From NCBI GenBank assembly GCA_018242525.1, contig JAFEBS010000056.1, positions 275,824-339,823 on the forward strand: DNA of 64,000 nucleotides. Reading direction: 5' to 3'. Of the stretch, positions 39,903-48,888 are shown piece by piece. The stretch is from Planctomycetota bacterium (lineage in GTDB: Bacteria; Planctomycetota; Planctomycetia; Planctomycetales; Planctomycetaceae). Position numbers and translations under genes: made by a program. Positions within the stretch are counted from its first letter, which is position 1; each line of letters begins with the position of its first letter. A model generated the notes under the pieces. That model saw only the letters and a list, made by a program, of their open reading frames with translations, searched no databases and was not told the origin of the DNA.

Positions 39903-41468
39903 CTAGTTCTTGCGCCACAGAGTCTGATCCGTGCGATCTTCCAGCGTGATCTTCAGTTCGTTCAGCTTGTTGCGAATCAGATCCGCGACCGCAAAATTCT
40001 TGTTTTTGCGGGCATCGGCGCGGATCTGGATGACCAGTTGCATCAGGCCATCCACCAGGCCGTCGTCACTGGAAACGGCCTTTTTTCGGGCGTCGCGGAA
40101 GACGCCCAGGATCGCCGACAGTTCCTTGAGCAACCCCATTCCCGCGGTCAAGGCGGGCAGTTTTGACTTGTCGGCCTGGGCGGTGTCGAGCTTGTGATCG
40201 CCGATAAAGCTGTTCAGCGTCTTGCGCAGGTCAAACAGGACGCCCACGGCCCCACCTGTATTGAAGTCGTCGTCCATCGCATCCAGGTACCGCAGTCGCA
40301 GTGATGCCAATTCCGCGAAGTAGGCTGCCGGCTCACCCGTCAGGGCAGGAGCACTCTCACGAGTTGCCGCGGCCTGCAGCGAATAGAAGGATTGACCTGC
40401 CACTCGTTCGTACGTTTCAAACAGGCGGTAGAAGCCCTCCAGGCTTTTGCCTGTTTCTTCGATCCGTTCGTCGCTGAAGTCGATCGGACTGCGATAGTGA
40501 GTGGCCAGCAGGAAGAACCGGATCGTTTCCGGATCGTGTTTGGCAAACAATTCCTTCACCGACGCGGCTCCCTTGGAGCCGGCCAGTTTGTTGGCTTCCT
40601 GAGCTTCCTTGGCCGCTGCCAGATCGGCGGGCTTGTCGCCCTGCTTATCGTGACCGCCCCCCACCTTGCCCGGTGCGCCGCTGGCCTGCATCAGGCCGTT
40701 GTGCATCCAGTAGCGGGCAAACGGCTTGCCCGTACAGCATTCGGACTGTGCCAGCTCGTTTTCGTGATGGGGAAACATCAGATCGAGTCCACCGCCGTGG
40801 ATGTCGATCGAATCCCCCAGAATCTTCCTGGCCATCGCCGAACATTCGATATGCCAGCCGGGCCGTCCCGGTCCCCAGGGGCTGTCCCAGGCAGGCTCGC
40901 CCGGTTTGGAACCTTTCCACAAGGCAAAGTCGGCGGGATGATGCTTGCCGCCGTGGGTTTCCGCTCGCGTCCCGGCCAGCATTTCGTTCAGGCTGCGACC
41001 GCTCAGCTTGCCATAGTCCTCGTCCTTCGTGCAGTTGAAGTAGACGTCGCCATCGAGCGGGTACGCGAAGCCCTTTTCGATCAGGGTGGCAATGATCTCC
41101 TGCATCTCCTTGATGTGCTGAGTCGCGTAGGGGAAGTGATCGATCCCGTCGACCGCCATGGTTTTCAGGTTGTCGAAATAGTCCTGGGTCATTTCCTTCG
41201 CGAGCGCTTCGACAGTCATCTTTCGTTCATTGGCGCGGTTGATCAGCTTGTCGTCGACGTCGGTGATGTTGACGACCCAAGTCACCTTGTACCCGGAATA
41301 GACCAGGTACCGCTTGACCGTGTCAAAGATCACCGGTCCGACCATGTGCCCAATGTGGGCCGGCTTGTAGACCGTCGGGCCGCACAGGTACATCGTCACC
41401 TGACCGGGCGCAACGGTTTGGAAATCTTCCTTCTGGCGTGAAAGCGTGTTGTAAACGCGAAGTGGCAT
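39903..41468 (-). CDS. cysS: Cysteinyl-tRNA synthetase with degenerate KMSKS loop
   Basis: CysRS activates cysteine and charges tRNA-Cys. The class I HIGH motif is present (KPAHIGHMVG, HIGH at about 38-41 from the chosen start), as are the zinc ligands CGPTVY, WHIECSAM and FPHHENE. In the KMSKS position the sequence reads N-K-L-A-G-S-K-G-A instead of K-[MI]-S-K-S-K-G, so the second lysine and first serine are missing. A Lys/Ala/Asp-rich insert (GKVGGGHDKQGDKPADLAAA) precedes it. The rest, including ETIRFFLLATHYRSPIDFSDERI, is normal. The start is ATG 41468 (MPLRVYNTLSR). It is followed upstream in the operon by ispF, with a 54-bp gap. Confidence 0.95.
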   Translation of the reverse strand: MPLRVYNTLSRQKEDFQTVAPGQVTMYLCGPTVYKPAHIGHMVGPVIFDTVKRYLVYSGYKVTWVVNITDVDDKLINRANERKMTVEALAKEMTQDYFDNLKTMAVDGIDHFPYATQHIKEMQEIIATLIEKGFAYPLDGDVYFNCTKDEDYGKLSGRSLNEMLAGTRAETHGGKHHPADFALWKGSKPGEPAWDSPWGPGRPGWHIECSAMARKILGDSIDIHGGGLDLMFPHHENELAQSECCTGKPFARYWMHNGLMQASGAPGKVGGGHDKQGDKPADLAAAKEAQEANKLAGSKGAASVKELFAKHDPETIRFFLLATHYRSPIDFSDERIEETGKSLEGFYRLFETYERVAGQSFYSLQAAATRESAPALTGEPAAYFAELASLRLRYLDAMDDDFNTGGAVGVLFDLRKTLNSFIGDHKLDTAQADKSKLPALTAGMGLLKELSAILGVFRDARKKAVSSDDGLVDGLMQLVIQIRADARKNKNFAVADLIRNKLNELKITLEDRTDQTLWRKN

Positions 41469-41522
41469 GGCTCCGTCTTCCCTGCTGACGAAAAAGGTCC
41501 TGTGACTGTCCAAATCAAGTTA

Positions 41523-42020
41523 TCAGTTCGTGGCACTGCGTCCGAGCAGCACCACGGCATCGGCATCCATTGCTTCCTGTCGACCGATCGGGCCGACCCT
41601 TTCCCCAGTCTTGGCTTTCACGTTGACGCACTCTTCGGAAATCCCAAGCAATTTTGCGATTCGGTCTGCGATGGTCCGTTTAAAGCGAGCGAGCTTGGGC
41701 CGCTCGGCGTGGATTGTGCAATCGACGTTGACCACGTGCCAGCCCCGTTCGGCCACCCCGTTCACCGCCGCTCGCAGAAAGACCGTGGAATCGGCCCCTG
41801 CCCATTGCGGATCCGTGTTGGGAAACCAATCGCCGATATCCCCCAGACCGGCGGCTCCCAGGATGGCATCCGTGATGGCATGCAGCAGGACGTCGGCGTC
41901 GCTGTGGCCGTCCAAACCCATCTCAAACTCGATCGTCACTCCTCCAAGCACGAGGGGGCGTCCCGCAACCAACCGGTGGCGGTCGTGCCCCAAACCCACT
42001 CGAAACTCTGCCTGTGACAT
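41523..42020 (-). CDS. ispF: 2-C-methyl-D-erythritol 2,4-cyclodiphosphate synthase
   Basis: IspF cyclises 4-diphosphocytidyl-methylerythritol 2-phosphate to MEcPP in the MEP isoprenoid pathway. The zinc-binding D-x-H lies in GLGHDRHRL near residue 12, with LDGHSDADVLLHAITDAIL (about 36-54) and ADSTVFLRA. The C-terminal AKTGERVGPIGR segment is standard. At 165 aa the protein is typical. It precedes cysS on the same strand by 54 bp, so the two are probably co-transcribed, as ispF and cysS are in several bacteria. Confidence 0.97.
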   Translation of the reverse strand: MSQAEFRVGLGHDRHRLVAGRPLVLGGVTIEFEMGLDGHSDADVLLHAITDAILGAAGLGDIGDWFPNTDPQWAGADSTVFLRAAVNGVAERGWHVVNVDCTIHAERPKLARFKRTIADRIAKLLGISEECVNVKAKTGERVGPIGRQEAMDADAVVLLGRSATN

Positions 42021-42334
42021 GCTGAACCCTGATTCCGTCGAACGTGTTGCTGGCGCGGATGATAGCCGCGGGTGGCGATCGTGACAATTGGATGTCGACG
42101 AACCCCGCGGCCATCGCCCTTTTCTAATTGGTGTACCACGGTCTTATCTTCTTCGGGATGCCCGTGCGAGTGCTCAATCGGCATCCGAGTTCCGATTTGA
42201 AAAAGGCCATGGCCGTGGACGAACCCGGAATCACGTCACGGTCAACGGCAACTCAAATTGACATGAATTGCGACGGGACCTAAATTCCGCCTGCTCTCCT
42301 GACCCCAATTCACATCCTGATTTCGGAACCCCGC
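42021..42334. other. Intergenic region between ispF and a lipoprotein gene
   Basis: About 314 bp between divergent genes. I see no repeat or RNA gene, and open frames here are short and unconvincing. It presumably holds the promoters of ispF and the lipoprotein gene. Confidence 0.5.
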
Positions 42335-43231
42335 GTGCCTCCGCGCATTGACAATGCTGCGCTGCGTCGGTTGGTGCCCCTGATGGCGGCCCTGCTGGGA
42401 GTCTGCGTCTTTGTCGGCTGTTCGCTGTTTCCCAACGGGGATCCCGGCAGGGCCATTCGGTCGCTTCGGCCGTCCCTGCCGCCAATCCAGACGTCCCACG
42501 AAGCCGTGCAGCTGGAGGTCTTTTTTGTCGACCGCCCGGCGGATGACCCGCTCCTTGGGCCCGCATTGTGGCGCGAAGTCGACCAGATCTCGGCAATTCC
42601 TGCCGAAACCCGGGAATCACTGGAACAAAATGGATTTCAAGTCGGACATGTCGGTTCCAGTCCGCCAGTAACGGTCCAGACGCTGATGGGATTGGTCACT
42701 GACCTGACTTCAAACGATACCAGCAACGGCAAACCGATGTTCGGCATGCGCAAGCGTCTGTCGCCCGGTGTCGAGACCCAGATTCAGGCGAGCAACGCGA
42801 TCGACCAGTGTTCGATCAAGGTGGTCGACGGTCCGCGCACAAAAACCTGCGAGTACGACCAGGTTCGGTGCATGTTCAGACTGAAGTCCGCGCGACTTCG
42901 CGATGGCTGGGTTCGGATCGATTTTCAGCCGGAAATACATCATGGCGAACTGCGAGCGCGCATTACCCCGACCGAGGATTCCCTGGCGGCCTCCGGTTTC
43001 AGCGGGCCGGGCGGGTGGGCGTATCAAAATCGTCAGAAGGTGGATGTCCGCCACGCTCAGCATTTCAGCCTGACGCTGAACGTGGGGGAAATCGCCATCG
43101 TCACGGCACTGACTGATCCCCCGGATTCCATGGGGCGCAGTTTCTTCTGCCGCGAGGAAGATGGGCGGCTGATGCAGCGGGTGCTGATCGTTCGCGTGGC
43201 AGACGGCGGCCAGCCGCCACGGGCGTTCTAA
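42335..43231 (+). CDS. Hypothetical lipoprotein
   Basis: The 298-aa protein has a lipobox-type leader (VPLMAALLGVCVFVGC), then a secreted domain with no family I can name. The middle is beta-rich (CSIKVVDGPRTKTCEYDQ; GWVRIDFQPEIHHGELRARI) and the C-terminus repeats a pattern seen in other planctomycete secreted proteins (LNVGEIAIVTALTDPPDSMG; LMQRVLIVRV), faintly like the secretin N1-type sheets of type II secretion proteins. The start may be GTG 42335 or ATG 42383, both upstream of the lipobox Cys. Function unknown. Confidence 0.75.
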   Translation: MPPRIDNAALRRLVPLMAALLGVCVFVGCSLFPNGDPGRAIRSLRPSLPPIQTSHEAVQLEVFFVDRPADDPLLGPALWREVDQISAIPAETRESLEQNGFQVGHVGSSPPVTVQTLMGLVTDLTSNDTSNGKPMFGMRKRLSPGVETQIQASNAIDQCSIKVVDGPRTKTCEYDQVRCMFRLKSARLRDGWVRIDFQPEIHHGELRARITPTEDSLAASGFSGPGGWAYQNRQKVDVRHAQHFSLTLNVGEIAIVTALTDPPDSMGRSFFCREEDGRLMQRVLIVRVADGGQPPRAF

Positions 43232-43361
43232 CTGATTGCCGATTGTTGGGACGGAATGGCAAAAGCCCGACTCACCAGCTAAGGGGAATCGGGCTGGACA
43301 CGCATGGACGAATCGCTCGCGGATCCGGCGAAAGTCCCGGGTTCACGCAACGCGATCTGGC

Positions 43362-45047
43362 TTATTGCTTGAGCAGAGCGCGTCCCGAGTTGATCCCGGC
43401 CCGACTGCTGGACTTGTCCCGGAGCAGATTGCCGGCCGACGGCGAATACGTCGCGCACAAGTGGCGGAAATCGTCGCGTGTCTGGAAGTATGCTTCGATG
43501 ACTCGCGGGTCCCATTGTTCGCCGGCACCGCGACGAAAGATCTCTTCCAGTCGTTCCAGCGGCATCCCCTTGCGGTAGGGGCGGTCGCTGACCATTGCAT
43601 CGTAGCTGTCCGCCACGGCGATGATCCGCGCCATCAGTGGAATCCCTTCGCCCTTCAACTTGTCGGGATAACCCTTGCCATTGAAGGCTTCGTGATGGTG
43701 CCGGACTCCCGGCAGGATCTGCGCCAGGTTTCGCAACTGGCACAGGATCTGGTACCCGATCATCGGGTGCTGTTGAATCTGTCGAAATTCGTCCTCGGTC
43801 AACTGCCCCGGCTTGGCCAGGATGCGGTCGTCGACGCCAACCTTGCCGATGTCATGCAACAACCCGGACATATAAATGTCTTCCAGATCGCTGGTTTCGA
43901 GTCCAATCTGCTGGCCCAGGCATCGTGCCAGCAGGGCCACGCGTTCGCTATGACCGCGGGTGTAGGGATCCTTCGCGTCCAGGGTGGACACCAGTGATCG
44001 TACGAATCCGACCAGCAATTCATCGTGCTCGTCGTAGAGTTCGATATTGCGGATGTGAGTTCCCAGGATGGTGGCGATCGAACTGATCAGGTTCGCCTCG
44101 ACCGTTCCGAATTCACGGCCGCCTCGCAGATTCGTCGCCACGATCCAGCCGCGTCGATGCTGTGGATCACCGATCGGAACGATGACAATATTTTTCAGGC
44201 CAGGAAAATCTTCCCCCAGCAGGGTGTGCTGCAGCTTGTTCTTGACCAGTGGTTTACTCCAGTTGTGCTGGTCGAAGCGGGCCAGCAAACGGGCAAAACC
44301 CATCTGGTCAAACGGCAGCCGTCCCTGTGACAGAAACCGCATGGAATGATCGGAATTCTCGATGCAGATACCGACCCCGGAACTCTCGATCAGCGGGTAC
44401 AGTCCCCGCACCGACAGTTCGGCGAGTTCTTCCGAAGGACGCGACAGGTGCAGGTTCTGCGTCAGCCGGTGCAGCAGGCTGATTTCTTCGTAGGTGTAGT
44501 CGATCTGCTGGCTGAGTGCATCCAGTTCCAGTTGCAGTTCGGATTCGCGGCCACGCAGTTTCATTTCCCGATAGGCACATTCGAGCAACCGCCGCAGCAC
44601 GCGCGATTCACAGACCGGCACGCATTTCAGCCATTGCTCGGCATCCTGTTTAGTCCCGTGGGCCTGCAGCGCGGCCAGGTGGAGTTCCGGCGGTTGGACA
44701 TTCTGGCTGGAGAAAACGTATCCCGTGATCACCACGCCTTCGTGGGCGGGTACAGGGACGACAAAGTACGTCAATTCATCACTGAGGATGTCGACTTCGA
44801 TGGCAGTGACGTCAACCAGTTGTGACGCCTGTCGCGGTGGAACGTAAGGGAGCAGTTCGGCGTGCGACTGAGCCAGCACGCGGCCAAACTCCCGATCCAC
44901 CAGCATGCAGGGCAAGCCCGTGCCGTCGCTGAAATCTTTGAGGATACTGAGAATTGGCGTTTCGACGGCGCGTTCCGGCGCGTCCTCGGACTTGTCGAGG
45001 TCGCTGTTTTCCGGTGACGGTGTTTCGAGCAGCCAGGTTGCCATCAT
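43362..45047 (-). CDS. GAF-type sensor with HD-GYP phosphodiesterase domain
   Basis: The 561-aa protein joins an N-terminal regulatory half to a C-terminal HD-GYP domain that hydrolyses cyclic di-GMP. The N-terminal half has a GAF-like region around residues 200-340 (LYPLIESSGVGICIEN, KNIVIVPIGDPQHRRGWIVA) and a segment with two cysteines (CVPVCESRVLRR). HD-GYP signatures are RGHSERVALLARC, LLHDIGKVGVDD, and HHEAFNGKGYPDKLKGEGIP. No membrane segment is seen, so it is cytosolic. It lies alone, away from a partner GGDEF gene. It may lower c-di-GMP in response to a small-molecule or redox signal (inference). Confidence 0.92.
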   Translation of the reverse strand: MMATWLLETPSPENSDLDKSEDAPERAVETPILSILKDFSDGTGLPCMLVDREFGRVLAQSHAELLPYVPPRQASQLVDVTAIEVDILSDELTYFVVPVPAHEGVVITGYVFSSQNVQPPELHLAALQAHGTKQDAEQWLKCVPVCESRVLRRLLECAYREMKLRGRESELQLELDALSQQIDYTYEEISLLHRLTQNLHLSRPSEELAELSVRGLYPLIESSGVGICIENSDHSMRFLSQGRLPFDQMGFARLLARFDQHNWSKPLVKNKLQHTLLGEDFPGLKNIVIVPIGDPQHRRGWIVATNLRGGREFGTVEANLISSIATILGTHIRNIELYDEHDELLVGFVRSLVSTLDAKDPYTRGHSERVALLARCLGQQIGLETSDLEDIYMSGLLHDIGKVGVDDRILAKPGQLTEDEFRQIQQHPMIGYQILCQLRNLAQILPGVRHHHEAFNGKGYPDKLKGEGIPLMARIIAVADSYDAMVSDRPYRKGMPLERLEEIFRRGAGEQWDPRVIEAYFQTRDDFRHLCATYSPSAGNLLRDKSSSRAGINSGRALLKQ

Positions 45048-45311
45048 GAATTTCCCCCGCGTCGATACGACAGATCGAACGGCCGACCCTTCCCCGGCAA
45101 CAAATGCAACCGGTTTGACGCCGAAGGGCAGGAGAACTCTAGGTCATTCTGGGGCTGGAGCAAAAAAATGGAGGCTGATTGAACACCGGGTTACCGCAGT
45201 CGGTGGTGGTCGCCGATACTGCCGCCGCGAGACGGAAGATCGGCGCTGTTAGCGGATTCGGCACGACCGGTACAGCTGTACTTTTCGGAATGGGGCGATC
45301 CGGTCGTTGCG

Positions 45312-46328
45312 TCACGAAGGGCGCTTGCCGCGTTCTCGTAACAGGTCGCTGACCTGCTTCAGCAACTGCTGCTCGCGCGGAGTGAGCGAGCCCATCCCCT
45401 GGGCGTGGACCTTGGCGAGCAATTCGTCCAATTGCTGCTCGGCCTCTTCCTGCTGCCGGCGAAGGGCCTGCTCTTTGTTCTGTCGCCGCCGTTCGCGCCA
45501 TTGGTCCAGCAGACCGCGCTGAGCCTCCGCAGACTGGGTACTTCCCGCGGGTGCCGATCGATCCAGGCTCGTATAGCCTTCGGAAAAGTCGTACCCGAGA
45601 AACGAATCGTCCTCGCGCTCCACGGATTCATTCTCGAAGTATTGAACCAGGTTGACAATCAACAGGACCGCCCCCAGGAAGACGACGGCAGACCAGTCTC
45701 CAAACAGTCCGCCCAGAGCCACCAGTCCAGCCGCGATCATGCTGACCTGCATCGCCCGACGATCCACCAATTCGGGGTGGATCCGCGTCAACAGCAGCGT
45801 TCGAACAATGCGACCGCCGTCCATGGGAAGGATTGGCAGCAGGTTGAAGACCAGCAGCATCCAGTTCAGGGAGAACACGATCAGGCCCAGATCCTGCCAG
45901 ATGCGGTCTTCGTGCAGCCTGCTTATTGGCAATTCCAGAGGGTTCAAGATCCCCCAGAGTGCGGTTGGGGCGTAGTAGGTGGGAAACACCGCACAGCAGA
46001 TCACCAGGTTCACAAATGGCCCCGCAGCGGTCGTCACCACCTGAGACCACGTTCCCCGGCCGGCCTGTACCATCGCCAGGCCTCCCATGGGGGAAAGGTG
46101 GATTTCCGAGGCCGTGCCCCCCGTCAACCGGGCCAGGCAGACGTGTCCCACTTCATGCAGAAAAACAGACAGGACCAGCAGCCCAAGGACAATCAGGCCC
46201 AGTGACCAGCCCAATCGAATCAGGAAGAGGGGAGCCAGCGGCAGGAAAAACAGGCTGAGGCGGACCTGCAGCGATCCGATCCGAAAGAGCTCGAACGACG
46301 GCAGCATCCAATTCAGTCGTTCATTCAT
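45312..46328 (-). CDS. Site-2 protease family (M50) membrane protease
   Basis: The 338-aa protein is an intramembrane zinc metalloprotease. The zinc motif is HEVGH in VFLHEVGHVCLARLTGG, and the third ligand lies in the LPILPMDGGRIVRTLLL segment. Several membrane helices are seen (LFFLPLAPLFLIRLGWSLGL, VLGLLVLSVFLHEVGH, MIAAGLVALGGLFGDWSAV). The C-terminal 70 residues are a basic, Gln/Arg/Glu-rich tail (RERRRQNKEQALRRQQEEAE) that could bind other proteins. No CBS domain follows, as in rhomboid-like S2P relatives. Likely substrates are not near. Confidence 0.9.
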   Translation of the reverse strand: MNERLNWMLPSFELFRIGSLQVRLSLFFLPLAPLFLIRLGWSLGLIVLGLLVLSVFLHEVGHVCLARLTGGTASEIHLSPMGGLAMVQAGRGTWSQVVTTAAGPFVNLVICCAVFPTYYAPTALWGILNPLELPISRLHEDRIWQDLGLIVFSLNWMLLVFNLLPILPMDGGRIVRTLLLTRIHPELVDRRAMQVSMIAAGLVALGGLFGDWSAVVFLGAVLLIVNLVQYFENESVEREDDSFLGYDFSEGYTSLDRSAPAGSTQSAEAQRGLLDQWRERRRQNKEQALRRQQEEAEQQLDELLAKVHAQGMGSLTPREQQLLKQVSDLLRERGKRPS

Positions 46329-46483
46329 GACGCGAACGCCTTATCACGCCCCGCAGAAAACCGACTCCATTACCGAACGCAATGCTCTTGTATCCTAGCC
46401 CGCGAACCCCTGCCTGACAATCCGCCACGTTTCCATTGATTTACTTCTGCGAGAGACCGCCTGTCGAAACTTGGATTTGCCAC

Positions 46484-47326
46484 TCAAAACTGGTGGCCCG
46501 GCTTGGGTCCATGCTCCGTGACCGTCAGTAGTTCGGGACCGGTTTCCGTGACCAGAATCGTGTGCTCGAACTGGGCCGACAGGGACAAATCCATTGTGCG
46601 GACAGTCCATTTGTCCTTCTTGTCAAGCATCGTTCTCCAGGTTCCCACGTTGATCATCGGTTCGATCGTGAAGCACATTCCGGGTTCCAGGATCAATTGC
46701 GACGGGTTGATCTTCGGCACGTAATGCGGAACGCCGGGTTCCTGATGGAATTCGCGTCCCAGTCCGTGCCCCTGATACTCCTGCACAACGGAATAGCCAT
46801 GACGCCGGGCAAATCGGTCGATGGCCCTGCCAATTTCCATCAATTTGCCACCGGGATTCACTGCATCAATACCGACGTGCATCGCATCGAAGGCGGCCTG
46901 GACCAGATTGCGGGCGTCTTCCGCCACCGGTTCAATCAGGAACGTTTCGGATGAATCGCCGTGCCAGCCATCGACAATGGTGGTCAAATCCACGTTGACG
47001 ATATCACCTTCCCGCAAGGGGATGGAGTTGGGGATTCCGTGGCAAACAACCTCGTTGACGCTGGTACAGATCGTGTTTGGGTAGCCCTTGTACCCCAGGC
47101 ACGCGGGCGTATGGCCGTGATCCAGCGTGTATTCATAGGCTTTTCGATCCAGCTCCAGGGTGGTGACCCCCGCCTTCACGAAGGGGCGGATGAAGTCCAT
47201 CAATTGAGCATTGAATGCCCCGGCACGTCGCAGTCCCTCGCGATCCTGCTCATTGTAGATCGGTGCCTTCGGCCTGGCATTCTTTTGTCCGAGCGCCTGC
47301 ATGATGTTCAACCACAAACCCTTCAT
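46484..47326 (-). CDS. map: Methionine aminopeptidase, type I
   Basis: Map removes the initiator Met from nascent proteins. Of the five metal ligands, the two Asp lie in VNVDLTTIVDGWHGDSSETF, the His in GHGLGREFH, and the two Glu in FTIEPMINVG and FEHTILVTE. The 280-aa form begins at ATG 47326 (MKGLWLNIMQALGQKN) and is the family's normal core plus about 35 aa. The open frame continues upstream to 47533 and encodes C-x7-C-x2-C-x5-C, which resembles a short zinc-ribbon extension (some type I Map proteins carry one), but the ATG at 47326 looks more natural. It follows rpmA by 248 bp on the same strand. Confidence 0.95.
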   Translation of the reverse strand: MKGLWLNIMQALGQKNARPKAPIYNEQDREGLRRAGAFNAQLMDFIRPFVKAGVTTLELDRKAYEYTLDHGHTPACLGYKGYPNTICTSVNEVVCHGIPNSIPLREGDIVNVDLTTIVDGWHGDSSETFLIEPVAEDARNLVQAAFDAMHVGIDAVNPGGKLMEIGRAIDRFARRHGYSVVQEYQGHGLGREFHQEPGVPHYVPKINPSQLILEPGMCFTIEPMINVGTWRTMLDKKDKWTVRTMDLSLSAQFEHTILVTETGPELLTVTEHGPKPGHQF

Positions 47327-47574
47327 TGAAATACAGGTTCCAGAATGATTGAGCCCCACGGCACTGAACTCAAACCGTGGTCCGCACACTCGGAATTGCT
47401 GTCGGCAGCCATGGCACTCGAATTCCAGATCGCGACAACGCAGTAGTTTCCACTGGTGAGAGCCATTTCGCAAGTGCGACCGGCGCGCAAAAATACCGCC
47501 GTGCGGCCCACCAAAGCCGCGCGACGGCATCATTCAACCGTTTAGCGATCTGTCTGACCAGCGGAACTTGCCAC

Positions 47575-47856
47575 TCAGTTCGACTCGGTTACGGCACTTT
47601 CCGTGACCAGTTCGACCGGGGCCACATTGATCCGGCGACCTTCACGATCGAAGAAAACATGCCCTTCGACGAGTGAGAACAGCGTATAATCGCGTCCCAT
47701 GCCGACATTCTTGCCAGGATGCCACTTCGTACCGCGTTGACGGATCAGGATGTTCCCGGCGATGACCATTTCGCCTCCGAACTTCTTGACGCCCAAACGC
47801 TTTGCATTGGAGTCGCGACCGTTACGGCTGGACCCCTGCCCCTTCTTATGAGCCAT
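47575..47856 (-). CDS. rpmA: Ribosomal protein bL27
   Basis: The 93-aa product is bL27, which contacts the peptidyl-transferase centre of the 50S subunit. The N-terminal AHKKGQGSSRNGRDSNAKRLG and the GGEMVIAGNILIRQRGTK and HPGKNVGMGRDYTLFSL segments are diagnostic. The usual partner rplU (bL21) was not seen nearby. The gene is upstream of map on the same strand. A weakly supported 71-aa Cys-rich frame lies upstream on the same strand. Confidence 0.97.
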   Translation of the reverse strand: MAHKKGQGSSRNGRDSNAKRLGVKKFGGEMVIAGNILIRQRGTKWHPGKNVGMGRDYTLFSLVEGHVFFDREGRRINVAPVELVTESAVTESN

Positions 47857-48433
47857 GACTCAAATCCCATCAGTCAATTGACAAATCAGCCCGCAAGCCA
47901 GACCTTTGGCGCGGAGAACCCGCAGTTTCCTCGAAACAGGCGTCAAACGCAAGTCGCCACGCGAGACTTACCTCCAAGTTTCCGGATTGCGGGCGAAACT
48001 TCCCCGGAAATCCGGTCAGTTACAACCGACTGATGTCGTCGTACACCCGTCCACCTGGATGGGTGTCGGGCCTCCAAACGCTGAGTACGTGCATTTGCAG
48101 GGAACGCCATCCACATTGGCTTGGAGTTCGCAATTGGTAAAGACGTAATTGTTTACGTTGACGGTTACCTTTTCGTTTGTACATTGCACCCCGGTCGGTT
48201 CTTCGTTGATTGCGCACTCACCGGTTTCCACGACGCCGGCCGCGGTGCAACGGCCCCACCGCTCGGTCGCTTTGCCACCAGCTCAGCCACTTTTCTGCAC
48301 GGCATGGCCGCCGCCAATGATTCGAATCGCGCCCTTACGGCCAGAGCAATCCAAACTCCAGTTGACGCTTCAATCTTCCTGGTGATAGAAGGCCCCAAAG
48401 TGCGAATCTGCAGACATCCACGGAGGGGGAACG
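47857..48433. other. Region upstream of rpmA with one doubtful small frame
   Basis: About 577 bp between rpmA (leftward) and a small secreted coiled-coil gene (rightward). The only candidate is a Cys-rich frame at 48016-48231 (listed separately). Nothing else is recognised. Confidence 0.5.
48016..48231 (-). CDS. Doubtful small Cys-rich protein
   Basis: This 71-aa frame starts with GTG and encodes METGECAINEEPTGVQCTNE, then KVTVNVNNYVFTNCE, ending with GCTTTSVGCN; about seven Cys are spread through it. The same frame continues upstream without a start to a stop near 48290, and the overlapping frame has a more ordinary N-terminus, so a frameshifted or decayed gene is equally possible. No signal peptide is visible. 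It may be a small disulfide-rich secreted peptide remnant. Confidence 0.35.
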   Translation of the reverse strand: METGECAINEEPTGVQCTNEKVTVNVNNYVFTNCELQANVDGVPCKCTYSAFGGPTPIQVDGCTTTSVGCN

Positions 48434-48814
48434 ATGATCAGGCATGGAACGATTGCGACGTTGGTTTTGGTAACGGGGTTAAGCGTTGCGGGGTTCGGAC
48501 TGCTGACCGCTCAGGAACCTCAGACTGAAATCCCGCGTCAACGCGTCTCACCCAAGTTGCTGAAGCAGGCCCTGGCGGAGCGCCCCGTTGTGGTCACGGC
48601 CACCGCTCCCCATACAAACACGCGGTGCATCCACGATTTGCGGACCATCGCTCAGGACCTGGACGCCGCCGGGCAGAAGGCGGAAGCGTCGCGATTGAAG
48701 ATTGCAATTCTCGAAATCCAACGCAAGGTCGAACACGAGATCGCTGACAAACAGGCTCAAGTCAAGAAGCTCACGTCCGAAATCGAGGATTTGAAAGCGG
48801 CCATTGCCGAGTAG
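48434..48814 (+). CDS. Small secreted coiled-coil protein
   Basis: The 126-aa product has a signal peptide (MIRHGTIATLVLVTGLSVAG, cleavage near LLTAQ), a basic central part (RVSPKLLKQALAERPVVV) and a long C-terminal coiled-coil (DLDAAGQKAEASRLKIAILE, then ADKQAQVKKLTSEIEDLKA). No family is recognised, but such secreted coiled-coil proteins are common in planctomycetes. It is followed 74 bp later by the DUF1573 gene on the same strand. Confidence 0.8.
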   Translation: MIRHGTIATLVLVTGLSVAGFGLLTAQEPQTEIPRQRVSPKLLKQALAERPVVVTATAPHTNTRCIHDLRTIAQDLDAAGQKAEASRLKIAILEIQRKVEHEIADKQAQVKKLTSEIEDLKAAIAE

Positions 48815-48888
48815 TGGACGTGATTTGCGTTGTTGACGGTTCGACCTATCGGGCATCCCGCTGATCAATGCGGGCAGGAGTCTGAATC

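Noticed and set aside
48290..48300. In-frame TGA in the Cys-rich frame, considered as selenocysteine
   Set aside because: No SECIS-type stem is apparent just after the TGA, and no homologous selenoprotein motif surrounds it. A decayed gene is simpler.
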